Shown piece after piece: positions 35,152-45,001 of a stretch of DNA of 64,000 nt (within the stretch, counting starts at the first letter, position 1; each line of letters begins with the position of its first letter). The stretch comes from Motiliproteus sp. (GTDB lineage: Bacteria; Pseudomonadota; Gammaproteobacteria; Pseudomonadales; Balneatricaceae): contig JAPHRD010000021.1 in the NCBI GenBank assembly GCA_026196225.1, positions 1 to 64,000 of the forward strand, read 5' to 3'. Made by a program: the position numbers and the translations under genes. The notes under the pieces were generated by a model that worked only from the letters and a program-made list of their open reading frames with translations, was not told the DNA's origin and searched no databases.

Positions 35152-36525
35152 TTAGCGTTTAATTTGATAACAGGGCGTGTACTTTTCGTAATTGATTTTC
35201 ATCCTGCGTTGCTCGATGAACGAGGTCAGCAATCGATCAAGTGCAGCCATCAACTCTGGCTCGCCACTCAGTTCGAAAGGTCCGTGTTTTTCGATAGCTC
35301 GAATTCCCGATTCCTTAACATTGCCTGAAACCACCCCCGACAAAGCACTGCGCAAGTTGGCGGCCAGCTGATGCCTTGGCAGATTAGGAGTGAGATCCAA
35401 AGCAGCCATATTTTCGTGGGTCGGCTCGAAAGGTTTCTGGAATAATTGATAATCGATATCCAGCAGCCAATTGAAGTGGTAGGACTCACTGGTGGCTTTA
35501 CGATGATCGGTAACCTCCTGCATACCCTTACGCATTTCCCGAGCCACTGCAGCCGGATTACCAACAACGATGTTGTAACAACGCTGAGCCTCTTCACCTA
35601 AGGTTTCGCCAATAAATTGGTCAATAGCCTGCCAGTACCCCTTGGCGCTATCAGGGCCGGTGAACAACAACGGCAGAGAGTGGGATTTATTCCGTGGATC
35701 CAGCATTAACCCCAGCAGATACAAAATCTCTTCAGCCGTACCGGCACCACCCGGGAATACGATAAATCCGTGACCCAAACGTACAAAGGCCTCCAGACGT
35801 TTCTCGATATCAGGCATCACAATCAATTCGTTGACGATAGGATTAGGAGACTCTGCTGCGATAATCCCTGGCTCTGAAATACCGACATAACGACCATTGC
35901 TGACCCGCTGTTTAGCATGGGCGATGGTGGCGCCCTTCATTGGCCCTTTCATGGCCCCCGGACCGCACCCCGTGCACACGTCAAAGCCTCGCAGGCCCAG
36001 CTCGTAGCCCACCTCCTTGGTGTACAGGTATTCTTCACGGCCAATAGAATGGCCGCCCCAACACACCACCAGATTGGGTTTAATTTTCGGTGTTAAGGCT
36101 TTGGCATGACGCAAAATATGGAAGATTTCGTTAGTAATCGCTGCCGAGGGCTGCATACTTTCATGGCTCAGATCCAGTTCGTCTCCCACATACAGCAGAT
36201 CCCGCAGAACCGAAAAGAGATTCTCTCGGATGCCGTTGATGATTTCGCCATCCACAAAGGCGCTCGAGGGCGCATTGATCAGCTCCAGTTGAATGCCACG
36301 GTGTTTCTGACTAATACGGATATCAAAGGCCTTGTGCAACTCCATAACCTGACGGCTGTCATCCAGTTCACTGCCACAGTTAAGCACCGCCAACGCACAT
36401 TTTCGAAATAGCTGGTACAGACCACTGCCGCTTTTATCCTGCAATCGGGCAAGTTCATATTGAGAGAGCACATTGAGATTATCTTCAGGGGTAACGCGGG
36501 TGGTGACGAGTTGGTTTCCAGTCAT
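35152..36525 (-). CDS. ppnN: Nucleotide 5'-monophosphate nucleosidase PpnN
   Basis: 457 aa, full length for PpnN (YgdH). N-terminal DUF4478 region (VTPEDNLNVLSQYELARLQD), central LOG/Rossmann domain with GGHSIGREEYLYTKEVGYEL, GCGPGAMKGPMKGA and VFPGGAGTAEEILYLLG, and the C-terminal DUF3412 region ending in INYEKYTPCYQIKR. Cleaves purine and pyrimidine monophosphates to base and ribose 5-phosphate; in E. coli it is tuned by (p)ppGpp. It converges on putA with 3 bp between stops. Confidence 0.92.
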   Translation of the reverse strand: MTGNQLVTTRVTPEDNLNVLSQYELARLQDKSGSGLYQLFRKCALAVLNCGSELDDSRQVMELHKAFDIRISQKHRGIQLELINAPSSAFVDGEIINGIRENLFSVLRDLLYVGDELDLSHESMQPSAAITNEIFHILRHAKALTPKIKPNLVVCWGGHSIGREEYLYTKEVGYELGLRGFDVCTGCGPGAMKGPMKGATIAHAKQRVSNGRYVGISEPGIIAAESPNPIVNELIVMPDIEKRLEAFVRLGHGFIVFPGGAGTAEEILYLLGLMLDPRNKSHSLPLLFTGPDSAKGYWQAIDQFIGETLGEEAQRCYNIVVGNPAAVAREMRKGMQEVTDHRKATSESYHFNWLLDIDYQLFQKPFEPTHENMAALDLTPNLPRHQLAANLRSALSGVVSGNVKESGIRAIEKHGPFELSGEPELMAALDRLLTSFIEQRRMKINYEKYTPCYQIKR

Positions 36526-36766
36526 ATAAATTTCCTTTATTCAAAATCACAAAGAACAGGACCGGAACCGTTTAGCTCTGTGTAGAGGTGTAGAGGTATC
36601 GATATATGCCGTATTCGGGACCTATTCTCTTTCCGTGGATTGTAATTAAGACCTGTGACAGACAGGTTAAGTTCGCAAACTCCTAGCTTAACTATAGACT
36701 CAAGTCCGCCATTCTATTGTGCTGAATAGACGCCAGCACCCCATCCTGGCCAGAACCTGTTAAGGC

Positions 36767-37480
36767 TTAAAGATCGGCCAATAACTGCTCCACATAGGCC
36801 GGAACCACTTCAGATGCGGGGCCGTATATCTGCTCAGAAAAAGCCGACTGTACCTTCGAAGGTTCCAGGTTAAGCTCCACCGTATGGGCGCCACACATAT
36901 TTGCCGCCTGGACAAAGCCTGCCGCCGGATAAACCGCACCAGAGGTGCCAACAGAGATGAACAGATCACAGTCCTCCAAATGGTCGTAAATCCGCTCCAT
37001 CTGCATCGGCATCTCGCCAAACCAGACGATATCAGGGCGCATATTGCCAGGCTGTCCGCAGCAGCTGCATTGGGTTGTGGGATCCATATCTTCGGTCACA
37101 GGAAAAATTCTACCGCTGGCAACGCATCGAGACTTTAGCAACTCGCCGTGCATATGGATCAACTGTTGGGAGCCCGCCCGCTCGTGCAGATCGTCAATAT
37201 TCTGGGTGACTAATAAACAGCTACCTGGAAAATCCTGTTCCAATCGAGCCAACGCACGGTGGGCAGAGTTGGGTTGGGTTTCCGGTGACAGTAGCTGTTG
37301 GCGGCGCGTATTGTAGAACCGCTGAACCAGCTCCGGATCGCGATTGAAGGCTTCCGGCGTGGCCACATCTTCCACCCGATGATCCTCCCACAAACCATCG
37401 GAAGCCCGAAAAGTTTTCAATCCAGATTCGGCCGATACGCCTGCTCCGGTGAGAATAACGATGGATTGATATTTCCCCAT
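36767..37480 (-). CDS. NAD-dependent deacylase, CobB-type sirtuin
   Basis: About 237 aa. NAD site [32 protein letters not shown], catalytic His in LIHMHGE, zinc cysteines around RCVASG and [15 protein letters not shown] and the end loop [16 protein letters not shown]. Tyr and Arg in [12 protein letters not shown] mark class III sirtuins, which remove succinyl and malonyl as well as acetyl groups from lysine. The start at 37480 is preferred to a TTG three codons earlier because AGGA is 10 nt before it. Confidence 0.9.
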   Translation of the reverse strand: MGKYQSIVILTGAGVSAESGLKTFRASDGLWEDHRVEDVATPEAFNRDPELVQRFYNTRRQQLLSPETQPNSAHRALARLEQDFPGSCLLVTQNIDDLHERAGSQQLIHMHGELLKSRCVASGRIFPVTEDMDPTTQCSCCGQPGNMRPDIVWFGEMPMQMERIYDHLEDCDLFISVGTSGAVYPAAGFVQAANMCGAHTVELNLEPSKVQSAFSEQIYGPASEVVPAYVEQLLADL

Positions 37481-37667
37481 AGTTTTCAATTCCTGTAAAA
37501 ATCAGAGCACGAGCGGAGAATCCGCTATGAGCCTAGCGTTTGCCAACAGTATAACCCTGAAAAAATCTGTTTGACCAAAAGCAGTACTTTACCAATGCCC
37601 ACTGTCAGTAATATAACTATAGGGGCGACAACACGGTTTTAGAGTCATTTCCTAGTTGGAGACACAG

Positions 37668-39053
37668 ATGCGATCATCAAAGCTCTATATTCTCGATACC
37701 AACGTACTGCTGCACGACCCCAACTGCCTCACCGAATTCAAAGAACAGGATATTGTCATACCGATCACCGTGCTCGAAGAGCTCGACAGAATCAAAGACC
37801 GCAAGCAAAACGTTGCCCAGGAAGCGCGCATTGCGATTCGCAAAATTGACCACATTCTTTCCGGCGCCAATTCTCCCAGTGAAATTAACTCCGGCGTACC
37901 CATTTCCCTTGAAACTGCCGACCCGGATCTAAAGCTCGGTAAATTGTCGATTTTCCCAGACCATGAACTGGCAATGCACAAGGGCTTTCTGCAGGACCGG
38001 AGCAACAACGACAATCTGATCATTAACACCGCCCTGCACCTGCAAACCATCAATCCTGATCGTCAGGTCACTCTGGTGACCAAAGATATCAATATGCGTC
38101 TCAAAGCCCTGGGTGTGGGCTTGAAACGAGTCGAAGACTACCGCACCGATCAGCTGATATCTGATCTGGATCTGCTCACTGAAGGCTATCGCGAGATTGA
38201 GGGCAATTTCTGGGATTCAATCAGCGACGTAAAGTCCCAGCAGCATGGAAGCCGCACCTTTCATCGCATCTCCCGGGAAGCTTTGCCCAACACCTTTGTA
38301 AACGAATACGTCTACGATCAGGAGGATTTTTCCGCCCGTGTGGTGGAGGTGAACGAGACTGAACTGACGCTGTTGGATATCAACCAGAGTTTTCTGAAGG
38401 ATCGCCAATGCTGGGGCATTAAACCTCTGGATCTACCCCAGGCATTCGCCATGGACGCCATCAACGACCCCAATATCGACCTCTGTATTCTTAACGGTGC
38501 TGCCGGTTCCGGTAAAACCCTGATCGCATTGGCCAGTTGCCTGGAAATGGTGATTGAGCAGGGCCGCTACAACAAGATCATCGTCACCCGCTCTACGCCA
38601 CCGGTCGCTGAAGATATCGGTTTCCTGCCCGGCACAGAAGAGGAAAAGATGACACCTTGGCTGGCTGCCATTCAAGATAACCTGGAAGCGATGCATGAAA
38701 ATGACGAGCAGCCCCAGAGCAGTATCAAATACACCATTGAGAAAGCGAATATCCAATTCAAGTCGCTGAACTTTATCCGCGGTCGAAGTATTCAGGATGC
38801 CTTGGTGCTGATCGACGAAACCCAAAACCTGACGCCTTCGCAATTAAAAACCATTCTTACCCGCTGCGGTAAGGGCACCAAAATGATCTGCTTGGGCAAC
38901 CTGGCACAGATCGATTCCAACTACCTGACGCCTTTAACCTCAGGTTTAACCTATATCGTCGAGCGCTTTAAGGATTATCCCGGCGCTACCACCATCCACC
39001 TCCGCAGCGTCGTTCGTAGCCGTTTGGCAGAATACGCTGAAGAGCACCTTTAA
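37668..39053 (+). CDS. PIN-PhoH family ATPase/ribonuclease
   Basis: 461 aa. The PIN domain begins at once (LYILDTNVLLHDPNCLTEF; other acidic residues in ELDRIKD and SNNDNLIINTAL, VTKDINMR). The PhoH ATPase occupies about 235-455: LNGAAGSGKTLIALASCLEM (Walker A), ALVLIDETQNLTPSQLKTIL (Walker B) and GTKMICLGNLAQIDSNYLTP. PIN-PhoH proteins unwind and cut RNA and are often linked to toxin-antitoxin biology; this one is the long chromosomal (YlaK-like) form. GGAG lies 6 nt before the chosen ATG. Confidence 0.9.
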   Translation: MRSSKLYILDTNVLLHDPNCLTEFKEQDIVIPITVLEELDRIKDRKQNVAQEARIAIRKIDHILSGANSPSEINSGVPISLETADPDLKLGKLSIFPDHELAMHKGFLQDRSNNDNLIINTALHLQTINPDRQVTLVTKDINMRLKALGVGLKRVEDYRTDQLISDLDLLTEGYREIEGNFWDSISDVKSQQHGSRTFHRISREALPNTFVNEYVYDQEDFSARVVEVNETELTLLDINQSFLKDRQCWGIKPLDLPQAFAMDAINDPNIDLCILNGAAGSGKTLIALASCLEMVIEQGRYNKIIVTRSTPPVAEDIGFLPGTEEEKMTPWLAAIQDNLEAMHENDEQPQSSIKYTIEKANIQFKSLNFIRGRSIQDALVLIDETQNLTPSQLKTILTRCGKGTKMICLGNLAQIDSNYLTPLTSGLTYIVERFKDYPGATTIHLRSVVRSRLAEYAEEHL

Positions 39054-39063
39054 TCCTATCCAA

Positions 39064-39089
39064 AAACGCCGGTCATCCGATCGGCGTTT
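39064..39089 (+). terminator. Hairpin after PIN-PhoH gene
   Basis: AAACGCCG, 10-nt loop, CGGCGTTT: a perfect 8-bp stem 11 bp after the stop. The T-tail is short. Confidence 0.7.
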
Positions 39090-39398
39090 CGACTAAACTT
39101 GTTAATAGCGACTTACAAGGCAGTACGCTTTCTTCACTTGAAACGCCTTGTTGTCTTAGACGCATAATTCCATCCATTTCCCAGATACCGAAACACCCTA
39201 ACCCGGCAAAGTCGTGATCCATGTCATATCCCGATTTAGCAAATGCAGGAATAATACAGTCGTTTAAATGGACGAAGAATCACGACCATTCAGTGGTAAC
39301 TACTCACAGGGAATCATTTATATAAAACCTTTTAACACAATCAGTTAACGAGAACTTCGAGCTTGTTCACGAATAACTGGCCATTGCAGAGATATCTT
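39090..39398. other. Intergenic region before HD-GYP gene
   Basis: About 310 bp with no credible reading frame, RNA gene or repeat. It presumably contains the promoter of the HD-GYP gene. Confidence 0.4.
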
Positions 39399-40403
39399 AT
39401 GATGACTGTTCTCCCGAAGGCTCAGAAGAACGAAACCACTGACAGAGCAAGCACAACACAAAACACAGAAGTGAGCGTGTTCGACTGGGTCGATAGCCGC
39501 CACCAATTTCTGGTGGATACCTACGATCGACTGATGATCGAACCCAATCGCAAACACATCTCACGCTGCCTCTACCTGGCTGACCAGATCCAAAAGGCCT
39601 GCAACGACCATAGCGTTGGTATCCTCGCTGCCTTACAACTCAACCGTCATCCCAAACACCGTTATATCAAAGAGCTATTGGCTGGTGTCCTCTGCGAGCT
39701 AATAGGACGCGAAGTAGGCATGTCGTCGTCTAGCCGCCTGCTGCTTATTTGTGCATCCCTGACCCAGGATGTGGCAATGCTGGACCTTCAAGAAAGCACC
39801 CTGGATCGGCAATCCTCACCCCTGACTGACGGCCAGCGTCGACAGATTCAAAAACATCCCAGCGCAGGTCGTAAAATTATTGAGCAAGCGGGTGTCAAAG
39901 ATGCGCTCTGGTTAGATGCGGTTGAACAACACCACGAACGCCTTAATGGCAGCGGCTATCCAAACCGATTAAAGCAAGAAGAAATTTCATCAGGCGCCAA
40001 GATATTGGCCTGTGCAGATAGTTACGCCGCCATGGTACGGCCACGGGGAGACCGTGGGGTAAAAATTCCCAAAGTTGCGATCAAGGAAGTTTATCTGATG
40101 CGAGGCGATGCCCTGGACACCGAAGTGGTTAGGGTTCTGATCAATATTCTGGGGATTCACCCACCCGGCACCTGGGTCAAACTAGCCAACGGTGAACAAG
40201 GGGTCGTACGGGAACCCGGCGAAGACCGGCCTTTCCCCAGAGTAGCAGCGCTTTTGGACTGTGACGGCAACACCCTACTAGGAAGTCAGATTCGCGACAC
40301 GGCTATAAAAGACTGTGCTGTCCTAGATATGATCGATACACCCTTCGTGTTCAATTTGGCAGCCGTACTCAATAAGCTTTGGCCAAAAATACCCGCCAGC
40401 TGA
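39399..40403 (+). CDS. HD-GYP-like domain protein with altered HD motif
   Basis: About 334 aa. The GYP part is clear (AVEQHHERLNGSGYPNRLKQ, KILACADSYAAMVRPRGDRG, and AIKEVYLMRGDALDTEVVRV). The preceding metal-binding HD doublet, expected as LLHDIGK, reads SLTQDVAMLDL, with Gln for His. The second His (QKHPSAGRKI) and the HH before GYP are kept. HD-GYP proteins hydrolyse cyclic di-GMP; loss of the first metal His suggests weak activity or a sensing role. No receiver or other input domain is recognisable in residues 1-110. Start near 39399-39402 is uncertain. Confidence 0.8.
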   Translation: MMTVLPKAQKNETTDRASTTQNTEVSVFDWVDSRHQFLVDTYDRLMIEPNRKHISRCLYLADQIQKACNDHSVGILAALQLNRHPKHRYIKELLAGVLCELIGREVGMSSSSRLLLICASLTQDVAMLDLQESTLDRQSSPLTDGQRRQIQKHPSAGRKIIEQAGVKDALWLDAVEQHHERLNGSGYPNRLKQEEISSGAKILACADSYAAMVRPRGDRGVKIPKVAIKEVYLMRGDALDTEVVRVLINILGIHPPGTWVKLANGEQGVVREPGEDRPFPRVAALLDCDGNTLLGSQIRDTAIKDCAVLDMIDTPFVFNLAAVLNKLWPKIPAS

Positions 40404-40441
40404 AGCAGCTGTTGATGCGGTGATTAATCACCTCCAAGCAT

Positions 40442-40472
40442 AAAAAAACCGCAGCCTAGGCTGCGGTTTTTT
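40442..40472. terminator. Bidirectional terminator
   Basis: CCGCAGCCTAGGCTGCGG, fully palindromic, flanked by seven A on the left and six T on the right. It serves the HD-GYP gene on plus and the aminotransferase on minus. Confidence 0.92.
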
Positions 40473-40488
40473 GTAAGCATTAAAACGC

Positions 40489-41676
40489 TTAGCTTGCGAT
40501 CGCCTTGCTGATACGGCCGATCGCGTCTTCCAGCACTTTCATGCTAGTTGCGAAAGAGAGACGCATATTGCCTGGGGCACCAAATGCGGAGCCTGGAACC
40601 AAAGCCACACCCGCTTCGTTCAACAAGAACTCAGCCAGGGCGATATCGTCTTCAAAGGCAGGATTACTGTCGATAATCTTCTGGAAGCTAGGGAACGCGT
40701 AAAAAGTACCATCGGCTGGGATGCACTCTACACCGTCGATTTCGTTTAGTGCTGCGATAACAAAGTCATGACGCTGTTTAAAGGCCTCCAGCATCTCTTT
40801 GACGCAATCCTGAGAACCTTCCAGTGCAGTCTGTGCAGCCACTTGAGAAATAGAAGTCGGGTTAGAAGTGCTCTGAGACTGAACCTTCTTCATCGCCTTG
40901 ATCAATTTCTCAGGACCCGCCGCGTAGCCAATTCTCCAGCCAGTCATGGAGTAAGCCTTGGACACACCGTTCAGAACGATAGTGCGATCATAAAGCTCTG
41001 GGCAAGCCATCAAAATATTGCAGAACGGCTCATCGGACCAGATGATGTGCTCGTACATATCGTCGGTAGCTACCATCACGTGTGGATGCTTCAGCAGAAC
41101 TTGTCCCAGTGCTTCCAGCTCGGCGCGGGTATATGCAACACCGGTAGGATTGGATGGGCTGTTCAGCACGACCAGCTTGGTTTTTGGCGTAATCGCCATC
41201 TCCAGCTGCTCGGCAGTTACTTTGAAACGCTGCTCCTGAGTGGTGCGAATGATCACAGGTACGCCGTCAGAAACAGCGACCATGTCTGGGTAAGATACCC
41301 AGTAAGGAGCAGGAATAATCACCTCGTCGCCGGCGTTAATCAGCGCCAAAGACAGGTTGAAGAAGCTCTGTTTACCGCCACAGGAAACCAAAATCTGTTC
41401 TGGTTTGTAGCTAAGCTCGTTATCGCGCTCTAATTTAGCGATAATGGCGCTTTTCAGTGCGGGGGTACCATCGACGGCGGTGTATTTGGTAAAACCGTCG
41501 TTCAAGGCCTGAATAGCGGCAGCCTTGATGTGGTCAGGGGTATCGAAATCCGGTTCACCGGCACCAAGACCAATAATATCTTTACCCGCCGCGCGAAGCT
41601 CTGCTGCACGATTGGTGACAGCTAGAGTGGGAGATGGCTTGATGTTGTTTACGCGGTCTGAGAGTTGCACGTCCAA
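40489..41676 (-). CDS. Aspartate aminotransferase, class I fold (Ib subgroup)
   Basis: 395 aa. Features of PLP-dependent aminotransferases of the Ib type: LGAGEPDFDTPDHIKAAA, VLNSPSNPTGVAYTRAEL (Asn and Asp contacts), the PLP Lys in LNGVSKAYSMTGWRIGYAAG and the carboxylate Arg in GNMRLSFATS. Transfers the amino group between aspartate and 2-oxoglutarate; related enzymes also act on aromatic or prephenate substrates, so substrate range is open. Separate promoter, 165 bp from the divergent uvrB. Confidence 0.9.
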   Translation of the reverse strand: MDVQLSDRVNNIKPSPTLAVTNRAAELRAAGKDIIGLGAGEPDFDTPDHIKAAAIQALNDGFTKYTAVDGTPALKSAIIAKLERDNELSYKPEQILVSCGGKQSFFNLSLALINAGDEVIIPAPYWVSYPDMVAVSDGVPVIIRTTQEQRFKVTAEQLEMAITPKTKLVVLNSPSNPTGVAYTRAELEALGQVLLKHPHVMVATDDMYEHIIWSDEPFCNILMACPELYDRTIVLNGVSKAYSMTGWRIGYAAGPEKLIKAMKKVQSQSTSNPTSISQVAAQTALEGSQDCVKEMLEAFKQRHDFVIAALNEIDGVECIPADGTFYAFPSFQKIIDSNPAFEDDIALAEFLLNEAGVALVPGSAFGAPGNMRLSFATSMKVLEDAIGRISKAIAS

Positions 41677-41800
41677 GCTTTTATCCTCTTAATGAAAAGC
41701 AAAATGGAAAGCGTTTCTCGGGAACGGTTACTATTGCTACAGCCTTCAGAACAGTAATCCGGGTTTTGAAATTGAATCCAAAACAAGGCCCCGAAAAAAA

Positions 41801-41816
41801 CTGCATAATAATACAG
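41801..41816 (+). promoter_or_regulatory. LexA-type SOS box before uvrB
   Basis: CTGCATAATAATACAG is CTG-N10-CAG with an AT-rich centre, matching the gammaproteobacterial LexA pattern, 26 bp before the uvrB start codon. uvrB is a classic SOS gene. Confidence 0.75.
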
Positions 41817-41841
41817 GATTTAGGGTGTTTCAGGAATCCAA

Positions 41842-43857
41842 ATGAGTAACTATTTTAAGGTCCAATCCAAGTTTCAACCGGCTGGGGATCAGCCCTCTGC
41901 TATTACAGATCTAACCAACGGCATCAACGCTGGATTGGCCGCCCAAACACTGCTGGGCGTAACGGGTTCAGGAAAGACTTTTACCATCGCCAACGTCATC
42001 GCAAAACTGCAACGCCCAACCATCGTCCTGGCCCCAAACAAAACCCTGGCGGCTCAACTTTATGGCGAGTTCAAAGATTTCTTCCCCAAGAATTCTGTAG
42101 AGTATTTCGTCTCCTACTACGACTACTACCAACCGGAAGCTTACGTACCCGCCTCCGACACCTATATCGAGAAAGACGCCTCGGTCAACGAACATATCGA
42201 GCAGATGCGACTTTCCGCCACTAAAGCACTTTTAGAACGGGAAGACGCCATCATCGTCGCCACCGTTTCTTCCATCTACGGTCTGGGTGATCCACACTCC
42301 TACCTGAAGATGATGATGCATTTAGATCGCGGCGACCGCGTCGACCAACGCCACATCTTACGTCGCTTGGCCGAACTCCAATACACCCGCAACGATGTGG
42401 AACTTCACCGCGCCACCTATCGGGTAAAAGGCGACGTTATCGACGTCTTCCCAGCAGAATCAGAAAAGGAAGCGATCCGCATTCAACTGTTCGACGACGA
42501 AATTGAGGAGCTAAGTTATTTCGATCCACTAACCGGAGAATCCCTGCGCCGAGTTCCGCGAGTAACGGTCTACCCCAAATCCCACTACGTCACCCCCCGA
42601 GAAACCTTACTGGAAGCGGTGGACTATATTCGCGCCGAACTGAAGGAGCGGCTGGAACAGCTGCGCAACAACAACCTGCTGGTTGAAGCTCAACGGCTTG
42701 AACAGCGCACCAATTTCGATATGGAGATGATCATGGAGTTGGGTTACTGCACAGGTATCGAGAACTACTCCCGCTATCTATCAGGCCGAACACCCGGAGA
42801 AGCACCTCCTACCCTGTTCGACTACTTGCCTGAAGGCGCACTGCTGGTGGTCGACGAATCCCACGTCACCATTCCGCAGCTCGGCGCCATGTACAAAGGT
42901 GACCGCTCCCGTAAAGAAACACTGGTAGAGTATGGATTTCGCCTTCCATCCGCGCTGGACAACCGGCCAATGAAATTTGAGGAATGGGAGCAGCTTTCCC
43001 CTCAGGGTATCTTCGTTTCCGCCACCCCTGGAAACTACGAAAAAGAGCACGCCGGCCAAGTGGTAGAACAGGTCGTACGCCCCACCGGATTGGTAGATCC
43101 GGAGATCGAAGTACGCCCGGCTACCACCCAGGTTGACGATCTACTGTCTCAGATCAGCCAGCGCGTCGGCAACGGCGACCGTGTATTGGTTACCACCCTG
43201 ACCAAACGAATGGCCGAGGATCTGACCGAGTACCTGGCCGAACACGGCATAAGGGTACGTTACTTGCACTCCGATATCGACACCGTCGAACGGGTGGAGA
43301 TTATTCGCGACCTACGGATCGGCGAATTCGATGTCCTGATCGGCATCAACCTGCTACGAGAGGGCCTCGATATGCCGGAGGTTTCTCTGGTCGCCATTCT
43401 CGACGCAGACAAGGAGGGTTTCCTTCGTTCAGATCGATCGCTCATTCAAACCATTGGCCGCGCCGCCCGAAACCTGCACGGCAAGGCAATTCTCTACGCT
43501 GATCGAGTCACAGGTTCCATGCAACGAGCCATGGATGAAACTGAGCGACGCCGCAACAAACAGATCAGCTTCAACAAAGAAAATAACATTCAGCCAAAAG
43601 GGGTCAAAAAGTCTATCGCTGATATCATGGAAGGTGCTCGAGTACCCGGCAAAAAACCAGGACGCGGAACCCGCAAAGTGGCCGAAACCAAACCCGAGTA
43701 CAATGTCGATCCCGCCCAAATGTCGGCCAAAGAACTCAGCAAAGCGATCAGCGCGCTGGAAGATAAAATGTACAAAGCCGCTAAAGATCTGGAATTTGAA
43801 CAGGCCGCAAAGCTGCGTGATGAACTTAACGAACTGAAACAACACGCACTGATTTAG
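41842..43857 (+). CDS. uvrB: Excinuclease ABC subunit B
   Basis: 671 aa, standard length. Walker [15 protein letters not shown], the DNA-clamping beta hairpin [32 protein letters not shown], the helicase motifs [17 protein letters not shown] and [20 protein letters not shown], and a C-terminal UVR domain ([20 protein letters not shown]) that binds UvrC. Verifies DNA damage after UvrA loading in nucleotide excision repair. CAGGA lies 6-7 nt before the ATG. Confidence 0.96.
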   Translation: MSNYFKVQSKFQPAGDQPSAITDLTNGINAGLAAQTLLGVTGSGKTFTIANVIAKLQRPTIVLAPNKTLAAQLYGEFKDFFPKNSVEYFVSYYDYYQPEAYVPASDTYIEKDASVNEHIEQMRLSATKALLEREDAIIVATVSSIYGLGDPHSYLKMMMHLDRGDRVDQRHILRRLAELQYTRNDVELHRATYRVKGDVIDVFPAESEKEAIRIQLFDDEIEELSYFDPLTGESLRRVPRVTVYPKSHYVTPRETLLEAVDYIRAELKERLEQLRNNNLLVEAQRLEQRTNFDMEMIMELGYCTGIENYSRYLSGRTPGEAPPTLFDYLPEGALLVVDESHVTIPQLGAMYKGDRSRKETLVEYGFRLPSALDNRPMKFEEWEQLSPQGIFVSATPGNYEKEHAGQVVEQVVRPTGLVDPEIEVRPATTQVDDLLSQISQRVGNGDRVLVTTLTKRMAEDLTEYLAEHGIRVRYLHSDIDTVERVEIIRDLRIGEFDVLIGINLLREGLDMPEVSLVAILDADKEGFLRSDRSLIQTIGRAARNLHGKAILYADRVTGSMQRAMDETERRRNKQISFNKENNIQPKGVKKSIADIMEGARVPGKKPGRGTRKVAETKPEYNVDPAQMSAKELSKAISALEDKMYKAAKDLEFEQAAKLRDELNELKQHALI

Positions 43858-43926
43858 TAATCGGAAGTAGAAGGATCGATGAAATTAGAGTGGTAAAAAA
43901 ACTGTCGCAAAAATTTAAAATCGGCC

Positions 43927-43954
43927 TTGCCAAACGCAAAGCCGCGCTTATAAT
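43927..43954 (+). promoter_or_regulatory. Sigma-70 promoter of tRNA-Val
   Basis: TTGCCA and a perfect TATAAT with a 16-bp spacer, 14 bp before the mature tRNA 5' end, followed by a GC-rich discriminator (ACGCAGCACG) of the kind found at stable-RNA promoters. Confidence 0.75.
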
Positions 43955-43968
43955 ACGCAGCACGTTTT

Positions 43969-44045
<77 letters not shown>

Positions 44046-44074
44046 AATTAGGCTGTTAAATCAGCGACTTGAAA

Positions 44075-44100
44075 CCCTAGGTGAAAGCCTGGGGCTTTTT
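44075..44100 (+). terminator. Terminator after tRNA-Val
   Basis: CCCTAGG, TGAAAG loop, CCTGGGG (one T-G pair), then CTTTTTG. A 7-bp stem 30 bp after the tRNA. Confidence 0.75.
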
Positions 44101-44413
44101 GTTTCTGCCCTGTAGGGCAGTATTTTTCATACTGATTCCTACCCGTTTACTGCCATTGCCAACCATATAGCCGACTGAGGCCGTTGATAGCGTTAGCTAT
44201 CGACTGGAGAAGTTGGCCTTCTCGGTCAAATAGGCATACACCTTGCTCTTTCTGTCTTATACAACATAAGAACGCAGACAAATAGCACCACACGGAGCAT
44301 TAGATTTCTTTCTACGCTATCCATCTACTCAGTTGTCCGGTGACGTTCAACTAACTTCTTGGCATACTCTGAATTGGTTTTTCAAAAGGTTAGATCAGCT
44401 AGCAGGGGCAAGG
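44101..44413. other. Non-coding stretch after tRNA-Val
   Basis: About 310 bp with no recognisable gene. It includes an imperfect inverted pair (CCGTTGATAGCGTTAGCTATCGACTGG near 44181, containing GATAGC / GCTATC). No second copy of the tRNA 3' end was seen here that would mark an integrated element. Confidence 0.4.
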
Positions 44414-44980
44414 ATGGCTGCAGTAGCACTACGAAACAAATATCTATTACGCATTGAGCTGGAAGGTATTGATCCTGTTATCTGGAGAACCTTCGAGCTT
44501 GATAGCTCAGCTTCTCTTGCTGTTCTGCATGAAGTTGTTCAAATCGTTATGGGGTGGGATAACTGCCATCTACACCAGTTTGCTACTGGTGAGGCTGTCT
44601 ATGGCGTTCCTGATCACGATCCAGAGTTTGATGATGGGTCTATTGTCGATGGCTCAACAGTCAAGCTAAGCCAAGTGCTGAAAGCTTCTGGCGATACGTT
44701 ACTCTACACCTATGACTTCGGCGATGATTGGTCACATAAGCTGATCCTAGTTGAAGTACTCCCCTATAAAAAAGGTAAAGCACCTACCTGTGTAGATGGT
44801 GGGCGTGCATGCCCTCCTGAGAACATTGGGGGCATCTGGGGGTATGAGGTGCTAACTGATCCAAGAAACCCAAACCACAGGCAGTATGTTGAGTGGCAAG
44901 GTGGTAACTTTGATCCAGAATCGTTTGATGTGGTTACCATCAACCGAAAACTACGGAAACTTGCTAGCCCCAGGCGTTAA
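44414..44980 (+). CDS. Plasmid pRiA4b ORF-3-like protein
   Basis: About 188 aa from the ATG at 44414, which has AGGGG 5 nt upstream; an upstream extension to 44333 lacks support. The domain is clear: LLRIELEGIDPVIWRTFELD, LAVLHEVVQIVMGWDNCHLH, LLYTYDFGDDWSHKLILVEV, CVDGGRACPPENIGGIWGYE. This family is common on plasmids, in transposons (IS1096 TnpR) and in accessory islands; the biochemical role is unknown. It is followed 21 bp later by a NERD-domain gene on the same strand. Confidence 0.88.
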   Translation: MAAVALRNKYLLRIELEGIDPVIWRTFELDSSASLAVLHEVVQIVMGWDNCHLHQFATGEAVYGVPDHDPEFDDGSIVDGSTVKLSQVLKASGDTLLYTYDFGDDWSHKLILVEVLPYKKGKAPTCVDGGRACPPENIGGIWGYEVLTDPRNPNHRQYVEWQGGNFDPESFDVVTINRKLRKLASPRR

Positions 44981-45001
44981 GGACAACAATCGAGGTCACG
45001 G

